Origin: Rhipidocladum racemiflorum
Taxonomy: Eukaryota; Streptophyta; Magnoliopsida; Poales; Poaceae
Length of the DNA: 64,000 bases
Reading direction: 5' to 3'
NCBI GenBank assembly: GCA_036346355.1
Contig: CM070579.1
Location: 9,796,001 to 9,860,000 of the forward strand
This document shows positions 36,101 to 46,232 of the stretch, one piece after another (the stretch's first letter is position 1; each line of letters begins with the position of its first letter). The translations under genes and the position numbers were made by a program. A model generated the notes under the pieces. The model searched no databases, was not told the origin of the DNA, and was given only the letters and a program-made list of their open reading frames with translations.

Positions 36101-36198
36101 GGCACCCGCCACCCAGACTCGTCCCGCGGAGGGAGGAATCCCTTCCTCTCCAGGCCAATGAAACGACCGGCCGCCGACGAATGCGGAACCCACGACAT
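33121..36198 (-). pseudogene. Tat antisense gene 1 (Transposase_28-like), apparently five exons
   Basis: Read leftwards on the minus strand, exons with good splice sites are 35350-36198, 34858-35235, 34182-34778, 33663-34104 and 33121-33596. Donors are CTG/GTACG, ACG/GTAAGT, TCG/GTAAG and CCG/GTGAGT; acceptors are CCCAG, GTGCAG, TTGCAG and TTCGCAG. Exon 1 encodes a domain resembling Pfam Transposase_28 (RFIGLERKGFLPPRDESGW, FYERGFGLPLHPFVRRLL, HLNPNGVLHIAIFITLCEAF, WHSEWFYVQNLG). Exon 3 is proline-rich, then helical (WNTLERCEREVEKEMGRIRT). Exon 4 is a long coiled coil (VVEEELRDAQRALVTEQGKV and onwards) and exon 5 is partly helical. Exon 2 has in-frame TAG and TGA codons in its most natural frame, so this copy is probably dead. 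I preferred the ATG at 36198 because the TATA box at 36327-36334 places the start of transcription near the alternative ATG at 36306. Confidence 0.65.
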
Positions 36199-36326
36199 CC
36201 CCGACGCAGGCGAGGAGATGAGGCGAAGTGCAAGGAAGCAGGGAGCTCTTTTCCTCTTCTTGTGGCTTTTTTCCTCTTTGCAGAAGGCACAAGCAGTTGT
36301 CTCCATCCTCGCGCCACCCTCGCCTT

Positions 36327-36334
36327 CCTTTATA
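36327..36334 (-). promoter_or_regulatory. TATA box for antisense gene 1
   Basis: A minus-strand TATAAAGG, 129 bp upstream of the chosen ATG (36198) and 21 bp upstream of the alternative ATG (36306). A start site about 30 bp downstream favours the ATG at 36198. Confidence 0.5.
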
Positions 36335-37078
36335 GACAACGGGCGGGAGCGGACGCCCCTTCGCGCCAACCGATGCCTCTGCGCGCGAACCAACGCGGTC
36401 GATCGCCCGTCACTTTGCCACCTCGCTCTTTGCGCCCGATAACGCGCCGCAACCCATTTAATTCCCACCGAGCAATAACTGCTCTGACAGGGCAGACAGC
36501 CGCCTCGCGCCGCACGCCGCGCAGTACTGCGAACCACGCCGGGCGTAACGGACCGAAGCGCTCCGAAAAAAGGTACGAACGGCCCAGGCGCCGCCGGCCG
36601 ACAATGACCGCCGGGCTCGCACGAGCCGGCACCGTGTTGGGGTTACGAAGGCCAAGTCCAGTCGACTGGAACTGAAGCCGCCTCGGCACGTAAAACAGAG
36701 CAAGGGGCGGGCCAGGGTGAGCTCCCAGGGAGCCTCTAGTTGGGTCGACGAACGACCCAATCACCCTGACCCGCATCCGAGACCATACCTCACACTCTCC
36801 CGCGGAACTCATCGATGAGTGGCGGCCAACCGCGCTCCGGGTCGGCGGACGACCCGGTAAGCCCGATACGGGATCGAGTAAGGAAAGGTTCTCATGGAAC
36901 GCCCCACAGTGGGTCGGACGCCCACGCCGTGAGCTACGTCCGCTTGGGAACGGTCCCCCTCGAGGGAGACCGCCAAGGTTCCACTCGGATTGCCCGTTTG
37001 TAGTAAACGCGCGTTTGCTCACCCGACTCCAGGTCCCACGACCGTGGTTGACCAGGGTCTGACCGGGGTAAACCCCCG

Positions 37079-37583
37079 ACCGGCTCTCCGATCCGCTCGG
37101 GGGCTCGGGGGCTACACCCACCGGGTGCGCTCGCGCGCACCCGGGCTCTTTGGCTAGCGTGGCTGTCAAGTGGCTGCGCCGACCAAACGTCGCCGACCCC
37201 TTGGTCGGTGGCCACCTTCGGCAGGTAAACCGGCCAGGCTCTCCGATCCGCTCGGGGCTCAAGAACTACACCCACCAGTGCGCTCGCCTGCAGAGCTCTT
37301 TGGGCGGGTGTAACTGCAAAGCTGTTGCCCCGACCAAACATCTCCGACCCCTTGGTCGGCGGCCACCTTCGACCGGGTAAACCGCCGACCGGCTCTCCGA
37401 TCCGCTCGAGGGCTAGGGGGCTACACCCACCGGGTGCGCTCGCGCGCACCCGGGCTCTTTGGGCGGGCGCAACTGCCAAGCAGTTGCCCCGACCAAACGT
37501 CTCCGACCCCTCGGTCGGCGGCCACCTTCGACCGGGTAAACCCCCGACCGGCTCTCCGATCCGCTCGGGGGCTCGGGGGCTAC
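37079..37583. repeat. Tandem repeats, period 154-159 bp, abutting the 3' LTR
   Basis: GGCTCTCCGATCCGCTCG occurs at about 37082, 37237, 37391 and 37550. Between the copies, shared blocks are CACCGGGTGCGCTCGCG, the CGACCAAACGTCTCCGACCCC type, and CGGTCGGCGGCCACCTTCG. The last partial copy ends GGGGGCTAC directly at the LTR TG (37584), so the repeat also supplies the sequence where the polypurine tract should be. Confidence 0.85.
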
Positions 37584-38437
37584 TGACGGGTACCCATACT
37601 ATGGGTACCCCCATCAGCCCGGTACCACGAACGGGCTGACCCGCCTCTACAAAGGCCCAGCACTGATGTGCAGTACGGGCGCGAGAGATGGGCCGCGCCC
37701 TGGTCGGAGCCAACCTCAGGCGGTCGACAGCCCCCGACCCCTTCCGTACGGTCAGTCTGCTCCACCGGCGCTCAAGCGAGCGGGGCCCACGCCGGTGTCA
37801 GACAACCGCCCCGTGCACATGACATCGCCCGGCGTCCGCGCTAGGTTAGGTGGCAACTTCCCGAGACTGTCAGAAGGGTCACCGAAGAAGTCAAAGCCCC
37901 TGTCCCGTCGACTGACACGCCGCAGAGGGAGGCGTCCTCCCCCGAGGTCAAGCAAAGGTCAAGCACCATTAAAACTACCGGAAGCGGTACACGAACAAAG
38001 ACGTCATCCTGACAGACCAGCAGAAGACCGCTCACCGGAGGACTACCAACCCGGCGTGGGGTAGAAAGAGGTCGGACGACAAGACAGAAACCAGACTCCA
38101 AGGCAGACAGTACCCCTTCCTCTTTTTCTCCCCCGAAACTTCCGTGTAAACCGGCCGTCTCCAGGTATATAAGGAGAGGCAGGAGCGGGGAGATGGAGAT
38201 GGGGAAAAACAGCATTCTAAACCACAACTGAACAACCCACCGAGACCAGCTCTCGTTGTATTCTTGCGGTAATTGTTCGACGCTAAGAGTAATACACCTC
38301 ATCGAGCGAACTGGAGTAGGGACGTTCAGCCCGAACCAGTATAAACACCAGGCTTCTTGAGTCGACCATTGGGGGAGAGGGAGCGCGTGACCCCCTCCGA
38401 CCAGAAATTCGTATTGCCGGTGCACGAAACACCGACA
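37584..38437 (+). mobile_element. 3' LTR of the Tat element
   Basis: It starts TGACGGGTACCCATACT and ends AAACACCGACA, 854 bp, followed by the CTTAG target duplication. It is nearly collinear with the 5' LTR and shares the TATATAAGG (38166-38174). The largest differences are around 37660-37695, 37980-38005 and 38387-38425. Confidence 0.93.
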
Positions 38438-38442
38438 CTTAG

Positions 38443-39360
38443 CATATCCTCTAGAATCTGGTTGACTCTTTCAGTCTGTCCATCCGTTTGCGGATGATAT
38501 GCTATACTGAAGTTCAAACGGGTCCCCATGGCTTCGTGCAACTTATTCCAAAACCTTGAGGTAAATTGGGTACCTCTGTCTGACACAATCTTCTTCGGCA
38601 CTCTGTGTAAATAGACAATTCTGGTCATATACAATTCTGCTAATTTATCTCCCGAGTAAGTGGTCTTTACAGGGATAAAATGAGCGACTTTAGTCAAGCG
38701 GTCCACGATGACCGATATGGAATCATATCCTCCTTGAGTCTTCGGCAAACCGGTAATGAAGTCCATACAGATTTCCTCCAACTTCCACTCAGATATCTTT
38801 AGCGGCTGTAGCAATCCTGCTGGCCTCTGATGCATTGCCTTGACTCTCTGACATATGTCGCATAACGCAACATGTTCGGTAACCTCGCGTTTCATGCTCG
38901 GCCAGCAGAATCTTTCTTTCAGGTCTTGATACATCTTAGCGCTTCCTGGATGAATGGAATACTTGGAATCATGGGCTTCTTCCAGAATCAGCTGTTTCAG
39001 CTCCTTCTTGTTCGGCACACAGATGCGATCCTTAATCCACAATGTGCCTTGCTCATCCAATCTGAAGTCTTTTGCCTTGCCTTCCTCCATCTTGGACTTA
39101 ATTCTCTGAACCTTGAAATCGTCCTTCTGTCCTTCTCGAATCTGATCTTCCAGAGTAGGCTTTATTTCCAACACAGCTAAAAATCCTTCCGGTACCACCT
39201 CAATCTGCATCTTTTGAAATTCCTTGCATAACTCGACCTGACTTTCATCCATCAACATATTGACAGTGTGGCTTTTCCGGCTCAAAGCATCGCTACCACA
39301 TTGGCTTTCCCGGGATAGTAATGGATTCCGACATTGTAGTCCTTGATCAACTCTAACCAT
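38443..39360 (-). pseudogene. Chromovirus integrase, N-terminal and core part
   Basis: It continues the split integrase. The zinc-binding part has EEAHDSKYSIHPGSAKMY and HVALCDICQRVKA. The core has ICMDFITGLPKTQGG (first D), KIVSDRGTQFTSRFW (second D) and HPQTDGQTERVNQ (E), so the catalytic triad is present. Coding ends at QILEDML, where the CTTAG duplication and the Tat 3' LTR begin. The remainder lies at 23563-24282. Upstream the frame joins RNase H through GSDALSRK after further stops. Insertion of the Tat element destroyed any remaining function. Confidence 0.92.
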
Positions 39361-40685
39361 CTACTTTGTCTCATGTTCAGATCCGATTAGGTGAATATGT
39401 ACCTAAGACTTTTATGGTCTGTATACACTTCACATCTATTTCCAATCAGATAGTGACGCCACAACTTTAAGGCATATACTACGGCTGCTAACTCTAGATC
39501 ATGCGTTAGATAGTTCTCTTCATGCGGTCTCAACTGCCTTGATGCATATGCAACGACCTTCTGATTCTTCATCAGCACGCATCCAAGTCCCTAGCGCGAT
39601 GCATCACAGTATATATCGAAGCTTTGGTTAACATCCGGTAGAACCAACACCGGTGCTGACGTCAAACGCTTTTTCCGCTCTTGAAAACCCTTTTCGCACT
39701 CCGGCGTCCAGGTAAACTTCTTTTCCTTTTTGAATAATTGCGTAAGAGGTTTCGCAATCGTCGAAAATCCCTCAATAAAATGGCGGTAATAACCAGCCAT
39801 CCCCAGAAAACTACGGATTTGGGTCACTGTCTTCGGCTGTTCCCAATGTAACATGGCTTCCACCTTTCTTGGATCAACTGCAACTCCTTCTGCGGTCATG
39901 ACATGTGCAAGGAACTCTACCTTGTCTTTCCAGAAATCACACTTGCTGAATTTACCAAAGAGTTGATGTTCCCTCAGTTACTCCAAAACTAGCCTCAGGT
40001 GTCCTGCGTGCTCTTCTCTGGTCTTGGAGTAGACCAAAATATCATCTATGAACATGACAACAAACTTGTCCAAATATTCCATGAAAACCTTGTTCATCAG
40101 ATTCATGAAATAAGCTGGCGCATTCGTCAGACCAAAGGACATAACGGTGAACTCGTAATGTCCGTATCTCGATGAGAATGCGGTCTTCGGAATATCTTCT
40201 GGCCGGATCTTCAGCTGATGATACCCCGATCTAAGATCAATCTTGGAGAAAACTCCAGCTCCTCTCAGCTGATCAAACAGGTCATCGATCCTGGGTAGTG
40301 GGTACTTGTTCTTCACGGTGACTTCATTGAGTGCACGGCAATCTATGCACATCCTGAAGCTCCCGTCCTTCTTGACGAACAGAACAGGTGCTCCCCACGG
40401 TGACGAACTAGGTCTGATGAACCCTTTTTCCATCAGCTCCTCGAGCTGCTTCTTCATCTCCACCAACTCCTCGGTTGACATCCGATAAGGTCTCTTTGCT
40501 ATCGGTGCTGTACCAGGTACTAACTCAATTACAAACTCTATATCTCTATCTGGCGGCATACCAGGTAAATCTTCAGGAAAAATGTCCAGGTACTCATTCA
40601 CTACTGGAACAACTTTAATGTTGACTGCTTCCATGCTGTTGACCATTAACTGTCCATCACGAACGGCAGTCGCGTGAAACTCCAC
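39361..40685 (-). pseudogene. Chromovirus reverse transcriptase and RNase H, with several stops
   Basis: RT lies at 39978-40685 (KRPYRMSTEELVEMKKQLEE, VKKDGSFRMCIDCRALNEVT, SKIDLRSGYHQLKIR, FGLTNAPAYFMNLMNKVF, catalytic FIDDILVYS). The connection region is at 39591-39899 (FLGMAGYYRHFIEGFSTIAK) and RNase H at 39387-39578 (NQKVVAYASRQLRPHEENY, YTDHKSLRYIFT). In-frame stops occur at 39975-39977, 39588-39590 and 39384-39386. Motifs remain readable, so decay is mainly by point mutation. This is the ordinary Gypsy pol order, RT then RNase H then integrase, on one strand. Confidence 0.92.
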
Positions 40686-40704
40686 TTTTCTTCCACAAGG
40701 GCTC

Positions 40705-42225
40705 TCAACTAATATGACTCTTCGTCCAATCTAACACGGCCTTGTGCTTGGTCAACCAGTCCATTCCCAAGATAACATCTAGAGTCTGGGTTCCCAATAT
40801 TGTGAGGTTTGCTAAGAATTCTACCCCTTTTATTAATATTCTCACCCTAGAACATCCTACTTGAGATCGGAGTTCTGACCCAGGGGTTTGAACTATAAGC
40901 ATGCCTTTAAGATCCACAATTCCCAAATCATTTCTAGAAAAAAAATCTCGAGAAACAAACGAATGCGAAGCTCTAGAGTCAAACAAAACTGTTGCGGATA
41001 CTGAGTTGACAAGTAACTTACCCAGCACGACGTCCGTAGCATTCTGCAGTGCCTCTGCGGTGACATGGTTGACATGACCTCTCACCACTGTCTGGGTTGT
41101 GCCTCCGAGCTGTGCGGCTCCACGGTTTGTTCCTGGTGCAGGTGCTCTTGCTGGCATGGATCCCAAATTGAAGCGAACTGGGGTCACTCCCGCTGTTTTC
41201 TTGGGGCAGTTGTTGGAGAAGTGTCCTGGTTCATTGCATGTATAACAGCATTTCGCCACGCCCTGCTGACTGCTGGTTGCGGCATTCCTAGCTGGAGCTG
41301 GTGTCTGGTAGTTCTGGTTGGTAGATCTTGGTGCTGGCGACGGTGTTCTTGCAGCATTCTGCGGCTGGAATCTGAAGAATTGATTTGGTGCAACTCTCAG
41401 GCATTGCCCTCCTTGGCGTGCTCCCTGTTGTGCCATCCTGCGCTTCCGGTTGTCATCCAGTTCCTTGCGCTTGTCCTCCAGGATGAGTGCCTTGTTCACA
41501 AGCTCTTGGAAGTCAGGAAATGTGTGGGTAATCAGTCCCACCCGTAGTCCAGAATTTAGTAACTTTAAGAAGCAAGACTGCCTGGTCTTGTCTGTTGCTA
41601 CGTCTTCATGTGCGTAGTGAGCTTGCTGATTAAACTTATCCAAGTAGTCAGCCACAGACTGGCTGCCTTGCTTCAGAGCTCTGAATTCCTCCTTCTTGAG
41701 GTCCGTTATTTCCTCCGGCACATGATACTGACAAAAAGGCAGTTGTAAACTCCTTCCAGGTGATCTCCTGTGGGTTTTCCTGTGTAGCACAGTAATTCTC
41801 CTACCATTCTGCTGTAGTCCCTTCTAATTGATGAGAGGCGTAAAGCACCCTCTCATTCCCCACGCACTGGGTGATGTGTAGCTTTCTTTCTATAGACCTT
41901 AGCCAATCATCTACCTCCAGTGGATTGGCATTTCCAAAGAATGTGGGTGGATGAGTCCTCATGAATTCCGAAAGCCTGGAATTCTATCGCTGTCCTTGAT
42001 TGACCTGGTTGGCAGCGGCCTAAGCAGTGACCTGTTGCATTTGCTGCATCATCGCATACATCAGATGGGTTTGTGCAGCAAGAAAAGCTCCAAAGTTCTA
42101 CATGTCCACTGGCGGTGCTGGTTGGGGTGCAGGCGCTCCATCATTGGGGTTTCTGGCGGGGCGAGAACCACTTCCATTGCCTCCAAGGTTTTCGTGAGTG
42201 TTCACCATCTGTTGATTGTTCCAAG
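40705..42225 (-). pseudogene. Chromovirus gag and protease, active site mutated
   Basis: The clearest open part (40705-41735) encodes gag (EEFRALKQGSQSVADYLDKF), a CCHC zinc knuckle (CYTCNEPGHFSNNCPKK) and a retroviral-type aspartic protease ending LDVILGMDWLTKH. The protease active site reads FDSRASHSF; the family motif is D-S/T-G, so the glycine is replaced by arginine (codon AGA, 40972-40974). Upstream, gag continues in another frame after a shift near 41735, with a TAG at 41801-41803 and further stops, up to a plausible ATG near 42210. Both structural and protease functions are lost. Confidence 0.88.
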
Positions 42226-42439
42226 GTTTAGAGACGAGAGGGAAACAAGAATAGGCAAGTAGTAGAGAAACTTATGCGGGGTGGAAGGTGTAACTCAAAA
42301 TCCTAACTTTATTATTTATTCAATAATAACTTGGTATGGTTGCTTACAATGCCTAAGGGCCTTGCAACACATACCAACACTCACAAGCATGAAGCATAAA
42401 AGAATCAAAGCAAACTAGCACACCTGAGTCTAACGCCTC

Positions 42440-43240
42440 TAAGAGTGACTCTTTATTCTATAATGCGACTCGACGAAGGAGTCTCAACCACTAATCTGAA
42501 CGCTCACTCCTCAACCCAACCTCCACTACCTCCACCTAGCGGGTGCGGCGGCATAGGCGCAAAGCAATCGCCATGCCCCACAACAACTGTAGTCGAAGAA
42601 ACGGCATCCTCCTCGGGCTCAGGTGCGGGCTCTGGCTCTGGTTGTGGCTCCTCGGGATCTGGCTCATGCAGCTCCAGTATTGGCTCTGGCCCTATCCATA
42701 CAATGACATTTCCAGCTCATCAATCCTTCGAAGAAGATTAGACATATACTCTCGAACCTCCTGCAGACTTCTCTTCTCTTTCTTGACCTCCTCACGGGCC
42801 TTCTGCAGCTCCTACATCGTATCATCGAGTGCATCCTCCTGCGCGACGATGAACCTCGCCAAATGTGTGACGGTGACATCCTTATCTTCTATCAGCTCCC
42901 GCTCAACCCTGTTGTCTCGACGTGGGTGATGACGAAACACTGTGCCCTCCAGCTCTCTAGAGTAGGTGCGAGCGATGTGTCGCATCGCTCGGTGCGACAC
43001 CTCCTGAATCCCCATCTAGAAGGTGGACCTCCTAGCCGTGAAGTAGCATGGGCGGCTGAACTTCATCTTCTCGCGAGCATACACGGTGATCTTGACGTCC
43101 CATGCCTTGACCAATCCAGCCTGCACTACGGTGGTCCCCTGGTAAAGTGGTCTCTCAAAACCTCCAAATACCTGCAGCATACGCCATAACTCAGCGGCGT
43201 AGCCTTCCTCACGCTCGGCGTAGTTGTTGATCATCTTCAT
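42440..43240 (-). pseudogene. Chromovirus leader-region ORF upstream of gag, with stops
   Basis: Between primer site and gag, on the same strand as gag, an ATG at 43240 opens a frame with YAEREEGYAAELWRMLQVF, YQGTTVVQAGLVKAWDVKI and MKFSRPCYFTARR. A TAG at 43016-43018 interrupts it. The same frame resumes with MGIQEVSHRAMRHIARTYSR and DKDVTVTHLARFIVAQEDAL to a second stop at 42812-42814, then an acidic helical tail. I recall similar proteins in the leaders of other grass Gypsy elements but know no assigned function. Proline/serine-rich plus-strand ORFs here are shadows. Confidence 0.6.
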
Positions 43241-43434
43241 CTACCAAAATATACTCGCGTGAGAACGCAACATTTTAAAACAAAAGTGGAGACAAAAAGA
43301 ATTCAGCAAGGGGTATGAACAAGAGAGAAGGGGATAAGTCGAGAATTCATTCATTATCTTGGCAACTTCTAATTTTAGAAAATAGTTTTTAACCTCACTA
43401 CGACCATTCAAACTATGGGTAAGTCCTACAGTCA

Positions 43435-43451
43435 GTATGGCTCTGATACCA
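43435..43451 (-). other. Primer binding site (initiator tRNA-Met type)
   Basis: The minus strand reads TGGTATCAGAGCCATAC, four bases after the CGACA end of the 5' LTR (43456). TGGTATCAGAGC is the standard complement of the plant initiator methionine tRNA 3' end, used by many Gypsy and Copia elements. Confidence 0.9.
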
Positions 43452-46232
43452 CCTCTGTCGGGACCCGAATATGCAAATTAGGATCATCTGTGTATTCAGC
43501 ACTAGTCCAGGATCACGCTAGTGCACACAGTCTCAACATCGGTAAATATCACAATCATACTCAACGAAACCACAAGTACTCTATTTAAAATAACCAAACT
43601 GGTTGCTCGACCATATGGTCAAGTTACAAAGATACGCCACGCAGGGCGAAAACTTATTAAAGGAAATAAGCTGCAGCGGAATAAAAGCATCAACGTGGCG
43701 CCATCCAATATAACACAGGCAACTGACTGGGCTCGCTCCCTAGTTAGCCGAATCTTCCTAGAGCTCCCCTCCAACGCAGGTATAGCTTTTTCTTCAACTG
43801 ATGTTGTAGTTGCAAGGGGTGAGTACTTGGTACTCAGCAAGTCATGCACAGAATGCAAACTAATATTCTACATGCATGGCTTAGTACAAAGGAATATTTC
43901 ATGGTTCACTTGCAGCAAAACAGCATTTAACAAGTAGCATAAGTAGATTCGAAAGCGGTAAAAGCAAATATAATATCAATAACTTTTCCAGGAGTTAAGT
44001 AAACACTTTCCCTTTCCTAATCCACATTTCCATCAACGTCATCAATAAACCCAACCAAACTTTTCAAGTCCAAGTTGTTTTCGTGAAAGTCTAACCCTTG
44101 ACTGTAATCCCCGAGTAGTGTCCAGTGCCGCGGACTCGGCTATTCGAATAGATTTTTACACTCTGCAGAGGTTATGCACTTTACCCACAAGATACAGTCA
44201 AACACCACAAAGGCGAGTGACCGCAACAAAGCCTTTCGGAAACCGCAAACTATACAAGTGAACCTCTCCGGTTTTTGCCATACACCATCCCTTCCCTCAG
44301 TGGAGGCGAAGTATAGGACCGACATACCGTTGGATGGGTACCATGCCGTAGCCCTGGTACGCTCCCCCTTCAAGCAACACAAAAGGTGTAGTTGACACCC
44401 CGAGGTACCACATGCAAGTTATTAGTAACTTACTCAACTAGGACTTGATCCAGTTCAAAGGCTTGCAAGGTTAAGTCCTTAGGATGACCAGGGCAAGTAT
44501 ACTCGAAAAACCAAAACGACTTTCCCGATGCCACTCATCGCCCACCCGATCATTCTTGCCACTTGCCCCGGTCTAAATCTATTTATCAGACCCAGATGAT
44601 TAGCATGCACCACGTGCCATCGTCAACATCACAACACATAATGCTTCTCAAAAACAGATTCAATATCTCATTAAGTCAATATTAACATTTGATTGTCCAA
44701 AATCATGTCATGTGTACGTAGCAGGTCTAAGCAATATACTACAACGGTCTAAATACCTAGTGTTGGCAATTTAATAACGACCAACTAATATGATCCCCAA
44801 CTAGGGTGACAATGGTTCATGGTACATAATTAATTAGTGAAGGTGTCATACTGCAATTTGGCATTTACCTAATTCCCAGAAATAATTAAAACAATTTCTA
44901 AATAAACTAGCATTCAATAATTTAAATCAAACTAATTTTCAAAAATAGGAGCAATATGATCAAAGCATAACTTGCCTTCAAAAAGTACTTGTTCTTGGTC
45001 TTGAGCTGGCTCCTGGGTCAAAACTTCACCTTCGAATCCCTTGGGCACTTCAACGTCTACTCGTAAAGGATAAATAAATACCAAATAAATAAAAATGGAG
45101 AAAAAACTCATGTACAAAAATTAAATAAAATTTATCATTAAATAGAGCTCAATTTTATAAAAATTTAGAAATTGGAATCACTCAAATCGGAGTTAAAACG
45201 CAAAAGTTATAAGCGTTTGAAGTTAGAAAAATCAAATAAAAGAATAAACTGAATTAATTCATTTATTTTTCTATTGAAAAATCCGATTATAACGTCAGCA
45301 TGGCGTCAGCGGCGGATTTGAATTTCCACCGAATTATTTTTCTATTGAAAAATTGAATTATGACGTCAGCATGACGTAAGCCGGTCCATAGACTCGGTCC
45401 ACGGCTAGGGTTCGGTCCACCGTGGACCTGGTCCACGGGTACACATGTCGCTGACATGTGGGACCCTCTTAGATGGCGTCATCGCTGACGTCATCGCATT
45501 CGGCCGAACGGCTCTAACACGCGGGCCCCACCGTGACGTCAGCGTGACGTCACAGATAACGTCATCGCGCGGTTGGGCCAGGCACTGACATGCGGGCCCG
45601 TGCTGACCGCGTTAGTTCGGCTACTGGACTCGTGGCTTGATCTGGGCCGTTGGTTTGAAATCAAATGGTCCAGATTGGATCTAATGTAGCTACTGTGGAA
45701 ACACGTGGTTTGATCTGGACCGTTCGATTTGGATCGGACGGTCGAAATCCGATCGGGTTTATGCGTCACCGAGGGGCGATGTTGCATGACCCGGCGTGCG
45801 ACACGTGGCTCGATCTACACCGTTCGATATCGATCGAATAGCTGAGATCGCATCTAACGCTACAACGTGAGCCAATCCTAGCCGTACGATCTAGATCTAA
45901 TGGCTGAGATCTAAGCAGCACGGTGCGGTCAAAGGGGGTACGTGGCTTAATCTGAGGTGTTGGATCTAGATCCAATGGTTGATATTAGATCTAAAAACCG
46001 TAACATGGATTTCGTACGGGGTGACGTGGACGAACCTGAGCCGTGCGATGATGATCCGACGGTGCAGAGAGTTCGCGAGTTCGGCAATGTCCACGGCGGG
46101 GCTAGGTCACTGGAGCTGGGGACGACGACACGCCCAAGTGCCCAACGGCGTTTGGCTGCGAACCCAACGAGATGAATGGTACTCCCGGATGCGTCTCGTC
46201 GTGACAGTTCCGAATCTGGGCACCAACGCGGC

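Larger units (their letters stand above)
24288..38437 (+). mobile_element. Tat-lineage (RIRE2/Retand-like) Gypsy element, 14150 bp
   Basis: A complete element with LTRs of 858 bp (24288-25145) and 854 bp (37584-38437), flanked by CTTAG at 24283-24287 and 38438-38442. Internal order is primer site, gag, protease, RT, RNase H, integrase on the plus strand, then about 6.3 kb of extra DNA holding two antisense transcription units and two blocks of tandem repeats. An RNase H to integrase order followed by a long extra region with antisense genes is characteristic of the Tat lineage. The LTRs differ at several dozen positions by eye, so insertion is not very recent. Lesions in gag-pol make it non-autonomous. 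Confidence 0.93.

Noticed and set aside
36199..36537. Upstream extension of the antisense gene to an ATG at 36537
   Set aside because: It would start upstream of the TATA box at 36327-36334, and the extra residues are Arg/Ala-rich with no similarity to the conserved domain.
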